From Pempheris klunzingeri (taxonomy: Eukaryota > Chordata > Actinopteri > Acropomatiformes > Pempheridae): 64,000 nucleotides of DNA. The first letter of the stretch is position 1; each line of letters starts with the position of its first letter. Location of the stretch: the NCBI RefSeq assembly GCF_042242105.1, contig NC_092020.1:5673501-5737500 (forward strand), in the 5' to 3' direction. The position numbers and the translations under genes were made by a program. Below are positions 13,148-27,384 of this stretch, piece after piece. Below the pieces are notes generated by a model. That model worked only from the letters and a program-made list of their open reading frames with translations. It did no database searches and was not told where the DNA came from.

Positions 13148-16100
13148 ATGGCGAGCGGTATCGGCAGTGAGTAATATTTTCTGACTCTTTCTCGATTTTA
13201 TGAGTGGTTTTATACCAGAAACGAGCACTAAGCAAACTTCAATGATTGCAACTAGTTTAGTTTGGTCGGACCCAGCAGCGCTGCTGCTGATAAAACGTTA
13301 CACATTGCAACTGTGTGTGCTTCGTGAAAGTGTCCCCCGTAATCATTGCTAAGCTAACGCTAGTATGTTGATATTGGCTAACGCTAAATATATGTTGTTG
13401 CTTACAGAATTGTATGTCTTATGAACATGCCTTCATTAGTTTCGTATGCTCTTTAAATTTCAACTTACTTGTAAAATATAAGGAGTGCTGTAATAAAACC
13501 CCTTAACATGAATTTAGCTACCAAGTTAAGAACAACAGTGTAGCTAACCGTAGCTAGCAAGCTAACTTTGATAAATAATAAAAACCTTGTAGTCAGCGAA
13601 GCAGCGCGGCCGCTGTTGGCTTTTATATTTATTATGTGTACATCATCAATACAACACAGACCTATGGGGGTTTTTGGGGAGGGGTGGGGTTATGGGCACA
13701 AGACCGCCATAATTGTTCCGGGAGAAGAACAAAACAAAACAAACCAGAGCAGGCAGTGATACTGAACCTGAGATATAAGCAAAAAAAAGTGCAATGAAGA
13801 CTGATTTATCAGCTCTGACAGAGATTACCGCCGCTCATCGCTTTGTATTGTTTATCCCTGTTTATGTTTATGTGCTTTCTTGCACACATGCACAAGTATA
13901 TTAAGTGTAAATGGTTGAATAACAAAAAAATGAGGTCAAACAGAGTAAGGAAAATGCAAAATAGGCCAAATGTATTTGTTCTATTGGGACTGAGGGTTGC
14001 AGTTTAAATGTTGGACTTTAATTGACATGTTGTCTGTGCAAAGCGTTTCTTTTCTACATATTAAAGCCTTCCAAGAGCACCTGCACATGTAATAATTTCT
14101 GTTTGTGTTTGTACTTCTTTCGCAGAACACAAGATACTGAATGTGGGGCCCACTGAGCCCTGGTCAGTCAGGGAGAAACTGTGCCTGGCCTCCTCTGTTA
14201 TGAGGAGTGGCGACCAGAACTGGTAAAAAGAAAAGCCCCACGATAGTCTTTGTCTTTCACTCACGGAACAGCCGCAGAAAAGAGACAAATTTCTGCCTGT
14301 TGTAGAAGAACATGCATCCATATGTCAGGCTGAAGTACAATAAGGAGAAAACAGGGATGTATTAAGAAAAATGCCTCACAATCAAAATCAGCATGTCACA
14401 ATTCTATGTCTGTCTGTGTTTGAACACGATCAGTGGTACAGCACAGTGGCTACCAGTGCACAGACACCATATCTGTTAGCTCTTATTAGCTAAAAGGATG
14501 AATACTGCTGCATCTTATCCGTTAAATGCAGATGTCAGCCCCGGTGTTTTCAGATAGAAGTTTCTGGTAGCCAGTATTGTGTGCTCATATTTAATATTGT
14601 AACCACTAAAGCATCCCTAAAAAAGATAAAGTAGATAAGTATTAAAGTATATAAGAAGAAGATGCTGTCCACATAAAACAACCTATACAAACGTATCAGT
14701 CCGAGTATCTTATAACATCTGAAGGCTTTTTGTAACTGTTATCTATTTGCCCCTAAATAGACTGAACAGTTTCTCTTTAAAATTAGCATATTGGCTCTCA
14801 TATATTCTGTCGAGATCATGGCGACAAAGTGCTGGTACTGTTAAATCTGGTCTCCATTCTCATCACTAGAGGTCAAACTAGGGCAAGTTACAGTTTCCCA
14901 ATGGTGACAGGTAGGATCTCACATGACTTGACATTCCATAAGCCATTTTAAAGGTACAGTGTGCAGGATTTAGTGGCATCTTGGTGAAGCTGCAGATTAG
15001 TCAGAAATAATGGACTCAAATGTGAATGGTGAAACATACAAAAATAGATCACTGCTGCCGTGTCTTTGCTTTTTTCACACCCTGAGCTCCTTCTGCCTGT
15101 CTTCATGCATTTATTTTCTGATAGTTTTCTCAACATGTGTGTCCATTCTGAGGATTTCCTCTCTGTCCTCCAGGGTGTCTGTAAGTAGAGCCATCAAGCC
15201 TTTCTCAGAGCCTGGCCGTCCACCTGACTGGTTCTCACAGAAGGTGAGAAAGCTACAAACCTAAAAATCATTCTCTCCATTTGTCTTTTGAGTGGATAAC
15301 TATGTTTAGCTCTCCTCAGGCCAGGACTAACATTCACCTCAGGATAACAAATTTTCTCTCTGTTTCTCAGCACTGTGCCTCACAATACTCAGAGCTGCTG
15401 GAGGCCACAGAAGCACCAAAGTCAGTATTATAATATAGACACACACATCTGTGTTCATAGTTGTAATGAAAATGAAAATATGATTTTTTTTTCATCAGAA
15501 GTTAAATATTTTGTGAGCTAACTTAGTGTTTGTGCCCTTCTTTGCTCCAGGCGTAAGCGTGGCGAAAAGGGTGAGGTGGTTGAAACCAGTGAAGATGTCA
15601 TCGTTCGTAGGCTAACCGCTGAGAGGATAGAGGAACTGAAAAAACTCCTCCGGGATACGCAGGAGCAGTACAGGTACATACACATGTACAAGATGTGTTA
15701 AAAGATGTTAGAGCAGGGAGACCTGACCTTTAATCCTCCTGTGCTTTCTGTCCTGACAGGAAGTTGAAGAAGGAAGTGGATTTGATACAGACGGGTCACA
15801 TGGACTCCCAGCTGAAGGAGCTGTGGGCAGAGATCACACTGTAAGACTCATATCAGTTCTTCTGGTTGATACCAATCATTTTCAAGCTTTCTTTTACTAT
15901 ACAATTTATAAGTCACTGTTTTCAAATTCAAAACACCAAGACATAAGTATATAACTACATGTACCGTATAAGTAGATCAGCACAGGTATGTGAATAGTTA
16001 CGTCATTTGCTTAGTAGCTCTGTTAGTTCATTTCTTGGGTCCACAAAGTGAGATGGAAGTGGATGGATTGCCATGGCATTGGGTACAAACATTATGGTCC

Positions 16101-19100
16101 TTAGAAGATGAATCCAACTGAAGTAACATTTATTTATCCATTTCTGTCCAAAAATGTCTGTTATATATTATTAAGCCGTCTAGAAAATCCTTATGGGCAG
16201 TCCACATAGAAAGTGTTATATTGTTTGAACAAAGCTCCCAGTCTGTCTGTGAGCTCGTTTCACTAACTTTACAGGCAGATTCTCTACACTTGCAGAGTGC
16301 TGCATTTTATAGGTGCAGAAATAACAACAGCTGTCAGTGATGACACAAAAAGACAGTGATTCATAAACAATGATTTACCGCTCACTGCTATAGTGAGGAC
16401 ACAGCCATAGTCTGTGTCGGTCAGTGAGTAAAAACACAGATATAATTCCTGTAACACCCCAACACTTGTCATTACAATGCACCTGACTTGTGTGATTTCC
16501 CAACCTCAGAAAGAAGAAGCAGGATGAGGAGGAGGCGGAACAAAAGAGGAAAGCCACAGAAACAGCGTACCAAGGTAGGGTCAGTCTCCATATTCAGAAA
16601 ACCTGAATATCTTGTGGGCATTTTGTGAACTTCATAGTTATCTCTGTCATAGGTGTGTCACTGCCCATACATGACCTGGTATGCCTGAAGGTGTTGAAGC
16701 TGCATCAAAATATGATAGATTTCATTAGATGTCTGTCAGTACATTCTGTATCCTATATCAAATACAATATCTACTATTTTTCCAAATAAAAACTGTATGG
16801 TTTTGCTCACAATCTTAATGATTTTGTATGTAAAATAAGTCAAATGGTCCTTTTTAAAAATGTAGACATAGCGTCAAAACCAACAGAAAATAAGATGTTA
16901 TAGGACACGATATATACATATTTATACTCCAGGGAGGGTTTTTCCAGTCAAAATGCAACAATTCTGCCACTAATAGGCTGCTTTGCCCTTTTGTGCCTCT
17001 TGGAAATGTTTTTTTGTTACTTGTTAAGACGACCTTCTTTCTCCACCACAGCTCGTCAGGCGGTGAAAAACACACCCAAGCGTCTGCCCAGTGTTACCGT
17101 GCGTTCTCCTCTGGGTGCCAGCCCTCCCACCATGGACACTCAGGCCGACTCTTCGGCCCCCACGCCGCCCATGGATACTGGAGGTGTTGTCTCCGATGAC
17201 ACCACCACCCACTCAGTTGTAAGACCATACTCCTATGACACAGCGTTTGCCTTATATATTTATTTAGCAGTGATGAGATACCTCAACAATACTGTCAACA
17301 CTGAGAGAAACTGTGTTAAATACAGGTTTCTTTATCTAGCAAAGACACTTCCAGTTCTTCTCTACACTAACATTTTTACCATCTCAAACTATGACATGAA
17401 TTTGAATTCACAGAACGTAGTAGTGCTCAGAGTGATTGTATTTCTGTTGACACTCAGAGGTATACGTCAGGCTTTCTTGTAATAGATTTGGGGGTTGTCA
17501 CATGCTGCAATTCAGCATCCAGATCACTGGTCAGATTAAAATAACTGAAATCAGCACAGACTTACTGTGGACTCAACAAAAGTGCCTTCTCTGTACCTCC
17601 AGTTTGTTTTTTGTCACAATATGGTGTTTGGCAATCCCAGCTCCATCTGGAAGAAAATTCTTCCGATATTGCTGCTCACGGTGCCAACGTCTGTCTGATT
17701 CTTTCCTGCCTCTGCCAGGCCCAGGGAGTCGGGGTGTTTCTACCAGCGACAGATGCTCCAGGACCAGGACCCAAAGATGGAGGCCTGGCTGTTCTAGTAG
17801 ATGATTCCCCACAAAAGAGGCTCCTAGCCCAGAAGGCCACACCGCCACCCTCACCTCTTCTGTCAGAACTGCTGAAGAAAGGCAACCTCATCTCAGCCAG
17901 CCCCCGCCTGGTGGGGGAGGGAGACTCTACAGGAAGCCTCACCAATGGAGTACAGACAGCCACCGCAGCCACTGCCTTACCACCTGGCCATGAGGTTATC
18001 ACAGGTAAATGTACTTTGTATGCACACAAATACACATAATTTTACTGTGGTCTTACTGACCCTCATGTGTTTGTTTGCAGAGGGTGAAGCTGAAGCTGCA
18101 GTGAAGGTAGAACTTGGTGAGGAGACGGGATTAGTAGAAGAGGACCTTGTAGCCGTGTCTTACATGGGAGACGAACTGGACCTGGAGACTGTAGGAGACA
18201 TCATCGCCATCATAGAGGAGAAGGTACACACTATGTTTAATTGTAGTAATACTTATCCTGGATACCAAAAAGAGAAATTAGCTGTTGTTTATGGTTACTC
18301 CCTATTTGGTGGACAGTTTTCCTTGTTTACACCAGTAGATGAGTATGAACTCTTTTTTTTTTTTTTACTCCCTGTCTTTTTTTGCTATCTGGGCTCTGTC
18401 CTTCCCTCCTTCTTCCCAGGTCGATGACTCAGTGGAGGCCTTGGATGCAGCAGCTGTGGAAGCAGCTCTCTCTCTCTGTGAAGAGGCCGTCTCAGAAGGA
18501 CACACCCTCCCCGGGCCCTGGGAGACCCAGGAGCTGAAGGCCTCAGACCCGGCACCCACAGTCCAGGACTCTGATGCGACACAAGAGTCTCAGGATGTGG
18601 CTGCAATGTCGGCCCTGATCCCCACAGGCATAGAGACCCAGAGCCAGCCAGAAACAAAAAGAGAAGAACAGCTCAAGGGAAACTGTGAGGCACCCGAGGT
18701 GACCGGAAGTGATGTCACCTCTTCTATTACCTCTGATGACGGTGCAACTGGAAGTGAGGTTACAGAGGAAGGCACGGCAGGGAAAGAGGCCACTGAAGCG
18801 ACGGTTAAGAGTGAAGGAGAGGAATGGAGCCAGCCAGAGCCCAACCCACCTTGCCTAGGTGGGTGATGTACTTATGTAGACGCACACAAACACAGAAAGT
18901 GTTTTTATATACAAGTCTTCCTGATCACTTTCATTGTTCTCCTGTAGATTCTGAGGACAGCTCTGTGTCGGGGAAAGAGTCAAAGGTAACATATCTGTGC
19001 ACACCGACACACATGCACAGCCTTTGCAAAAAAAAAAAAACCCAAAACAGTCATTTGACTCTATGCGTGTGTTCTTTAATTCAGGAGGTGAAGGAAGAGG

Positions 19101-22100
19101 AGGCGGGAAGTGAGGGGGACCCAGAAGAAGGGATGGAGCTGAAGGAGGAGTGTGGGGAGGGGGAGGGTCCCTATCTGTCGGAGGTGGAGCGGGCAGCCAG
19201 CGAAAGCGAAGACGGTTACGGCCCGCCCTCCCAACGCTACACAGCTGATTCACTGGCCAGCAGCCCGGCCTCTTCCTCCCAGCTGTACGTGTCCACTTGG
19301 TTGCAGAAAGAATTTTGATAATTGTGTCAAATAAGTATTTTCATCCATTGTCTACTATGTAGCGATAAAGTGGAATCAGGGCCATGTCCTAGGATAACCT
19401 CTGCCCTTATTGCAACATAACATTTTAGGAGAGATGCTGCTTTAAAACTAAAATAAGCTTAGCTGACATTTGTTATGAGCATTCATGGCACGACCTCTGA
19501 ATCAGATGAGGACTCAGTTTCTCTGAGCTAAGCAGTCTTTGGCTGCTGACATAAAAAAAAAAAATCTAACAGTGTGCGCCTTTGTCTCTACTTGTGATTT
19601 CTCTTCTGCTTCCCGTTTCCCTTCACTGTGCTCTTCACAATCCTCTCTTCATTCCACCGTGTTTTCACTTTCTCTCTCTCTGCGTCAGTTCAACATGTGG
19701 CGAGGACCAGGAGGCAGTGCAGGCCCAGAAGATCTGGAAGAAAGCCATAATGCTGGTGTGGAGAGCCGCAGCCAACCACAGGTGGGGCTTCTTGGAATAC
19801 GAAGAGAATTGAAGTCTTGGCGGTCCAAAATGCTTTAGCAATACCTCTGAGTCAATCCCTTTTTTAAGTGTCTCAATCTATTTAGTTTTAAGTCAGTCAA
19901 TATATTTTTCCCTAAAATAAGTCAAAGTTTGAGTGTAGAACATTCCCAGAAGCAATATCAAGAACATGACCTAGCTGCAGCCCTACAGCCGCGCTATAAA
20001 CATATTTTCCTGCTTTTAGTTGATTGTCTTCCCCATAAGTGCAAACCGAGGAGGAGGCAAGCATTATGTACTAAAATTACTAAATAAAATACTAAAACCA
20101 AAAATGTGTAAAACAAGCACAAAAGTAAGTGAGATGCTCTAATTAAGCTTCCCTCTAGACTGAACTTTATATCATCAGTTGTTTGTTAAGCAATGTTGCT
20201 TTTTTTGTGCCGTGTGGCAAACTTAAGATAGCACTAGTTTGAAAGATTCATGCCCACACTTGCAAAAATTAGATGGTGGTATTTTGGTAATTTTTTCTTC
20301 TTCACAAATCTCAGTAAGAATTAAAAACATTTTTTGTAAACCTTTAAATGCATGTCCCCAAACAATCAAAGGAAATCAGTTACTGAATTCATGTTTCTCT
20401 CAGGTATGCCAGTGTCTTCCTGCAGCCTGTGTCAGACGACATCGCACCTGGTTACCACAGCATCGTACATAGGTAAGAACACACATGCACCCGCTCGCTT
20501 CTTTAGTCAAATCACATCTCGCATCCACACATATTGTATGAACAACATATTCTGTCACATGCTGCAGAGAAACTGAAGTGAATTCATACCACTCCAAAGT
20601 TCTCCTTTGCGGCAAATAGTAATGAACCTTTGTTAAACAGCGATATGATGGTGAGTGTCTATGGTAACCATAACGTTTAATACATCTCTCTCTTCACGTT
20701 CCGGCTCCAGACCCATGGACCTGTCGGCCATTAAGAAGAACATTGAGTCCGGTGTGATCCGCACAACAGCCGAGTTCCAGCGCGACATCATGCTGATGTT
20801 TCAGAATGCCGTCATGTACAACTCGTCGGACCACGATGTGTACCACATGGCGCTAGAGATGCAGCGTGACGTCCTGGAGCACGTCCAGCAGTTCCTGGCC
20901 ACCCAGCTCATCATGCAGACCTCGGAGAGCGCCATCTCCGCCAAGAGCCTCCGCGGCAGGGAGGGAAACCGTAAGCCAGGAGAGCCAGCTGAGAAGGTGG
21001 GTTGGGCGACTTGTTGGGGTTAAAATTAGAATTCCCTTGAAATGTTGTGAAAGTGCCAAACAAATCTAATTTTGGTAAAGAACTCTATAAACCTCCAAAT
21101 CTAAAAATTCACTGTTAATGTTTGAAACTCAACGGTGAAACATGTTGAGTGTCAAAATATCAACAGTAAATCTGGAAGATATTTTGAGATGTGCAAGGGT
21201 TTATCAAACGCTGTTACGAAATGGTGTCCCACAATTCTTTCTAAATCAGAGTTCATCAGCTCCACCCAGCTTGAACCAAAGACGACATCCAATCAGAACA
21301 ACTGAGAACACCTGAGTAGGTGTTCAGGGCTTTAATTAATGAGATATTTACAGGTGGTGGAAGGTCTCAGAGACATGCAGTTGTCTGTAAAGCAGATAAA
21401 TATTATTTACACTCTCCATTTATATATTTGTGAAGGTTTTATTTATGAAATGGAAAAGTTGTTTCAAGCATTTGAATATTTATTATATTGTCCTGCTCTA
21501 GAATTTGGCTGTCTATACAAGGGCCCCCTGATAGTCGACCAAGCGTTAACTCCATTCGGGAGCTGCACCTTGTCAATATAAGGTCAATGCCAGACACAGG
21601 AAGTGGTGACACACATTCACTCAGTCAGTCACAGACAGACATTAACATTTACATGGCTGGTTCTTGTGGTTATTGCGTAGTTATCCAAAATCCAAAGTGA
21701 GGGATTTTTTTAGCGGGTAAAGCCGTGTTATACTGGGGTGAAATAAATTAACAAAATGTTCAGACAGCGTCCTTGCTGGTTTTTCCACACATTTTAAATC
21801 ATCACCGCTCCTGCCGGTGCACTGCGACTCGCTTTACGCATGAACTTGTAACATTTAAATTTGAATGTCTTGTTACTCTGGTTTAGTATTTCTCTGTAAT
21901 GTTGCACGATTTTAACAATGCTACTTGTAACTTTTCTTTTCAGCCCTGGAACTCATACGGTTTTGATGGTTCAGGGTTTGGGTTGACTTTGCCACATTTA
22001 AACACTATTTCCTGCTGCATCAGATTATATACTATATCCTAACATGGTATTGATCACCACTGATGAGTGTGTGTGCTGTTCCCCTCCATAGATATGGGAC

Positions 22101-22654
22101 AGTTTGGTAATGTGAATAAATAGAAATGAAACTGCCTCATTTTATAGGAGAAACCGTTTCACCCTCCGTTCTGCAGAGACAATGGACCAACTTTTGACAT
22201 TTTACTGGACGAGACATTACATTCAACTATACCGTTATACACATGTCACTTAAATCCATGCTATTTTATCATTATCTATATTGATGTGGACTAATGTGTC
22301 GCTCAGTATCATCTTTTTTTAAAGAGTGAAGTACCACAGCCAAGTGTGGACACAATAAATGATTTTGGCGTCAGTGTCTCAAAAACCTGGCACTATATAT
22401 ATTTGCATTCACATCAGCATCATACAAGTCAGACATGCACTCGATGTTGAATACATGAGACACTTGGAGACGTCTGGTCAACTACAACAATGTGTGTCAG
22501 TGGAATAATAAATAATAATCCCTGGTCTTGACTTCCCAGCTGATTCATGTCCTGCATGTTGGCTGCACCTCTCCTCACTAACTTCTGTCTGTCTGCATCC
22601 GCCTGTCACTGACTCAACTGTCTGCTGTTGTCCGCAGTGAATTTTAATGTTCGC

Positions 22655-22690
<36 letters not shown>

Positions 22691-23228
22691 TTGTCTTAAC
22701 GGTGTGAACGTGGGAGTCTTGACTGTGTGTGTAACAGGGTTGCTGTTGTTTGTGGCAGTATAACAGAGCTTAGTTCCAGACAGGAATTACTTCACGGGAA
22801 ATCCAGAAGTATGGGAGAATTTTACAAATGGTCTGCGGTACATAATATATTTGACAAATTGCTCCACAAATGTATTAAATGTTTTTAAAAAATCAGCGGT
22901 CTCTCTACAGCAAAGCGCAAGTGGAGATGAAATGAGACTGTTGTAGCCTTTTAAAAAATTTGCTGAACAGTATTTAAAAGAACATATTTCACACATTGAA
23001 GTACGACTGAATGAAAGTCATGATATTTTCATAGGGGTCGTGAAGGGAACTGTTGTATGGTGTTTGTGTGTATGGGAGTGTGTTTGCATGCTTGTGTATG
23101 TGCCTGATCGTCTCTGGTGTGTTAATCTACGTCTGTGTGTGTGTGTGTGTCTGTATACATCAATCTAACTATTTACTATCTGCATATAGGGGCGTGAGTG
23201 TGTGTCTGTCTTTTTGACGTGTGAATAT

Positions 23229-23273
<45 letters not shown>

Positions 23274-25489
23274 GCAGCGGTCAAATGGAGCTCGTTCCTC
23301 TGTGTGCTTCTGTCTTTGACGCAGACTTGTATGAAACTTGCTTTCTCACGCACATGTGTGTGTTTTCTCTCTCTTTCTCACTCCAATGTTTGTCCTCCTA
23401 CAGGACAGTGTCCCAATGGCCTCTCCTGCTTTCCTTCTCTCTCTCTTTGTAAGTATTCAGGTTCTCCCTCAGATTTCACCAGAACCAGGCCACGCTCCGC
23501 ACACGCTTGCCCCAACGCAAACGCACACAAAAACACAATGCAACACACTCTTTACACATCTGCCTATACCGCTCATCTCTTTTCTTTCTGTTCTTTCTTT
23601 TATTTTAGTGGCATTTAAGGAAGTAAAATAGTACTAAACAGTGCTAATTAGTTAAGTCATTAGAACCTTCAGTCCTATTATTGGTGTGTATCAACAATAA
23701 TGTAACTGTAAATGTTCAGTAATCATTCAACAGTTCCCTCTCAGATCATGTTAGTGTGCTCCCTGTCTGAGCTGGGAATGAAAACTAAACAAAAAGCCAC
23801 CAACCACTCTTCTTAAAAAAGCCTTGTCCATTTTCGAACTTTGCAAGAGGATAAAACAGATCCTCATGAGTAGAGCTGAAAAATCAGTCAGACCAATGTT
23901 AGCTTATGTCGGTAACGGTGTTTATGTCTGATAAGTGATATGAAATTACAGCACAGAAATGCCAGACTAGGTTTGACAATGTCATGGTCACATAGTTTGT
24001 CCATAGTTTGTGTGCGGAGTATGTATCTGATCTGTTTGTCACAATCAAAAAGCGAAAATTACAAAAGACCGATACATCACCATCAGTTTTTTTTCTTTTT
24101 TTGATATCCGTATTGGCCTAAAATATTCAGTATCAGTCAAGCTATACTCATAGCATCAAGTTCAACACTAATATTTATAACCATTAAAATAATTCAAACT
24201 GTAACATGATGTCTAAAACGCTTTCCTAAAAATAAGAAATGGAAGTAATTTCTCTGAGTGTTCAAGTTAAAATGACTAACACTAAATATTGTAACTAAAT
24301 CAGAGTCGGAGTTGGAAATAAAAACATTGTGATATTATTTATTATGAGTTTAACACTCAAACTGGGATCGGCTTCATCGGGGATGTGGCTGTGGTTTGAT
24401 CAGATTTGACTGACAGTTGCCTGGCAACACAACTGCCATCTGACTGGTTCAGATGTTGCTGAATCCCGATTGGTGCACACAAACATGTGACATCACCTTA
24501 TTCTGACCGCACCACCTCAAACCAGGAAGAAGAGCTCAGGGAAAAAAGACATACAGGAATCTCTCATGTGAAATAGCTAAAGATGTCCTGTTTAGGTATG
24601 CAGGACCCCGCCCACACTCGCAGTGAGCGTCAGGACAGTAAGATAGCACTGTTTGTTTGTCTTCTGATGTCCTTTCAGTCAAACCTGATCACCTGTTTGA
24701 CTTGAGACACGTCAGACTTTCTCTAATGCTTCTTTGTTTTCCCTGTTAGTGTAAAGTAGTTATCTAGCCAGTCAGGTTTTACAACAGTTGTGATGGCAAG
24801 ATGAAAGGTAGTGTTGCTCCAACCATCAAGCTAATAAACTGTAGGATCAAATGCTCAGTAGCACTGAAGAACAAGCCTGACCAACAGTCCGCTGTGTAGA
24901 CGTGAGGATTACAGTCAGATTAAAGGGCCGCTTTGTCTCTCACTCTTTGTCACTTTGACATTTTCACACACACCTCTGAACACACTGTCCGTGTCACCCT
25001 CATAAACTTTAAGTTCTGTTTGGACACAATATCCTCACACACACACACACACACACACAGGCTCCAGTAACCTTCCATCACCCGAGCTTCCGTCGACCTT
25101 CGGTTAACGACCCCATGCCGGTTTCCTGTGTTTTTCTGTTTACGTGTGATTGTCCGTGTCTCTGCATGTTCTAATTTCTTTTCTCCTTCTTTTCTTTTCA
25201 AATCTTCCTTTTTTGATCATCATTGTGTTTTTTTTTTTCTGTTCTTCATTTGGGGAGGAAGCCTTCCGAGGTGGACTGTGCCGTTTTGTTTGTGCGGAGC
25301 TCAGTCGTGTGAGGAGGCCCGCCACAGGGCCTCTGTTCACTCTATCCAGCTGACCTGTGACCTCTACACCCATATGCTAATAACGTTCTCTCTTGCTCCG
25401 TTTCTCTTTGATCTGTCTCTCTGCTGCAGGACGGAGGCACCAGGGGTCGCCGTAGCGCCATGGAGGCCGACCTCAAAATGAAGAAATAG
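13148..25489 (+). CDS. brd8: bromodomain-containing protein 8 (18 coding exons, complete)
   Basis: Nuclear subunit of the TIP60/NuA4 histone acetyltransferase complex that reads acetylated chromatin. Exons: 13148-13166, 14126-14222, 15174-15243, 15371-15420, 15551-15673, 15760-15840, 16510-16574, 17052-17218, 17719-18004, 18081-18223, 18420-18858, 18948-18985, 19085-19284, 19689-19781, 20404-20472, 20711-20996, 23404-23448, 25430-25489. Total 2331 nt, in frame, 776 aa. The start MASGIGKHKIL and the split lysine codon match vertebrate BRD8 (MATGTGKHKLL). Order: SANT/Myb-like block (PTEPWSVREKLCLASSVM, residues about 15-75), coiled coil (about 95-150), a long acidic low-complexity middle, then one bromodomain (about 602-712) with the acetyl-lysine-contacting Asn684 in MYNSSD. 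The C-terminus ends in GGTRGRR and EADLKMKK. Only one bromodomain is encoded, as in shorter mammalian isoforms. The least certain junction is 17218/17719. Confidence 0.96.
14948..15008 (+). repeat. fragment of teleost dispersed repeat (GTGCAGGATTTAGTGGCATC type)
   Basis: The wording 'aaggtacagtgtgcaggat' followed by 'ttagtggcatcttggtgaag' matches the head of a repeat very common in percomorph genomes. It lies in the brd8 intron before the exon at 15174. Identified by memory of the consensus only. Confidence 0.6.
20997..23403 (+). other. brd8 intron between bromodomain exon and SVPMASPAF exon
   Basis: This 2.4-kb intron contains a TG array at 22656-22687, a second, longer one at 23231-23269, and no recognisable exon. 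A pyrimidine-rich tract precedes the acceptor at 23403. Confidence 0.7.
23231..23269. repeat. TG microsatellite (about 19 units)
   Basis: A pure GT run lies about 135 bp upstream of the 45-nt brd8 exon at 23404-23448. Confidence 0.9.
23449..25429 (+). other. last brd8 intron
   Basis: This 2-kb intron separates the 45-nt exon from the 60-nt terminal coding exon. It holds a short CA array at about 25037-25060 and T-rich stretches. I looked for a second bromodomain here and found none. Confidence 0.7.
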
Positions 25490-27002
25490 ACTGAGATTTC
25501 ATACAACAAGACACTTTATGAGACACAAACAGCCAATCAGAGGTGGTGGAGCTGAATACTTAGTGCTCACTTTGATTGTTTTCTGAAGAGGACTGTGTGT
25601 TTGTGTGTGTGTGTGTGTGTATGCGTGTGCGTGTGTGTGCGTGCGTGCGTGCGCTTGAGCTGCATCAAGCCTCCTCTTTCCCCGTCCATATGACGGTTAA
25701 TGTGCAGCGCACCACTTTCCCCAGTTATCATTTCACCAGCGAGGGACGCCGTTCATCACCTCCCTCTGCTGTGGAGAGAAACAAAATATTGTCACCAGCA
25801 AAAGTTTGTTTGGGATCAAATGACGGAGGGCAGGGAATCACAGATGCATTAATACTGGTACTGCAAGTTGGGCCAACAGCGAATGCAGACAAGATACTGA
25901 ATCTATATCTGTCTGATCACTGCTAAAATATGATCCACTTAAAAAGCAATCAGAAATCTGAACAACTGGATTTTCTTCCTTTTTGATAAGTGTAATAAAG
26001 GGTTGCAGTCCTCATTAAGAAAAGATGATCACATCACCACACCGGTGGGTTTTGTCCGGTTAACTTATTGGTGGGCGAGAATGCCCCCCCCCTGTGTTGT
26101 CAGTGTTTTAGCCCGTTAGCTGCAAATTGTATTTACATTTCTGCTCACTGTTTTCCAAAAGGCAAAAGGTTTTAGATTAACTGCGTACCCTCAGGCAGCC
26201 CTGAGCTTCCCTTAAATTCAGTAAGAAATCGGTCTCATAGGAAGCAGAGATGTGAACGCTGCTGGAAACCATGTTTTGCTTTAACCTCAACAGTGTGGTA
26301 CTGCCACTGTGAGCAGGAACCCTCTTTTAGTTTGGTGTTGCATTCAGGTACACTCAGGCATCTGATAACTGTACGTCTTTCAAGTCCAGAGTGTGATAGG
26401 TAGTATCATGGTGAAATGCATATTGGTTGTGTTTTTTTTTGGTGTTTATAAAGTTACTGTTCTGGAGCAGACTTTTTATGTTCCAGATGTCTGAGCGTCC
26501 TTGAAAGCACCAACAGAGTTTACAAAACAGCAAAGCAGTTCCTGCTCCTGGATGCACCACCATGTCATGATACAAGCACCGGCATGTAACTTTGACCAAA
26601 AATAGAAAGTCAACAGGAAACCAGTAGCTGCCTTTCAAGGTACAGAATCAGTCTAATCTAAAATCAAACTAAAAAAAAAAAACAATAATATACATATAAT
26701 CAATGTATTCTGTGTAAGATGGTTGGCAGTAATGTCAGATACATGTATTTTGTTGAGTTAACTAATGGGCTAAGACTGTGTGGAGATTGTTGTTGCTGAA
26801 ATAGCACTGATGAGTACCTGCTCGTCACTTAGGATGTAGCCACAGTGTGCTATGTAAATAGCATAAGAAACCTGTTTGTGTCACGTGTGTTAGATGGGAG
26901 TACAAAAACAAGTTTTGTACCTGTGAGATGGATCATGTAGAGATTTGTGTTTGGGTAGCTGATACATGCATCATGTGTTCTGTTGTACATTTGTTAAATA
27001 AA
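25490..27002 (+). other. probable brd8 3' UTR
   Basis: Sequence after the brd8 TAG (25487-25489) has no coding exon. It contains a TG/CG-rich microsatellite at about 25597-25650. AATAAA hexamers at 25994-25999 and 26997-27002 suggest alternative 3' ends of about 0.5 and 1.5 kb. Confidence 0.5.
26997..27002 (+). terminator. candidate distal polyadenylation signal of brd8
   Basis: AATAAA on the sense strand about 1.5 kb after the brd8 stop. An earlier alternative lies at 25994-25999. The convergent gene's own signal is at 27379 on the other strand, so the two 3' ends are close. Confidence 0.4.
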
Positions 27003-27378
27003 AAAATTATTTGATCTAAGTCACATCAGTTTTATTCATGGAATTTATTTTATTGTCTCAGTCACTACATGGAGATTTTACGTGGTAGAGGGATTTCTTT
27101 AGCAACGTGACTCCAAGCTTTCTTGTAAATCTGATATCAGCTGCATTCAGGTACAAATGGGCTTAGTGAAATTATCTTTCACACTTTGTCTTGTGTAATC
27201 ATTTTCACTTTAACAACTCAAAGAGTTGTTTAATTCATTAAGTATCGGCCCATAATTTTTAGCAGGTGTCATGAATATCTTTTTACAGTATACTCTATAT
27301 GTAGACTCATCTACTGCTGTATTGGCTCTGGTCCTCAGTATTAGGAACTACAATAACACAACGGAATTGTGTAAAAAG

Positions 27379-27384
27379 TTTATT
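27379..27384 (-). terminator. candidate polyadenylation signal of the DDIT4-like gene
   Basis: TTTATT on the + strand reads AATAAA on the minus strand, about 344 bp after the stop codon at 27728-27730. This gives a short 3' UTR. Confidence 0.45.

Noticed and set aside
17603..17718. Alternative brd8 acceptor at 17602
   Set aside because: It would give a different phase from the upstream donor at 17218; the acceptor at 17718 keeps the frame and has a good pyrimidine tract.
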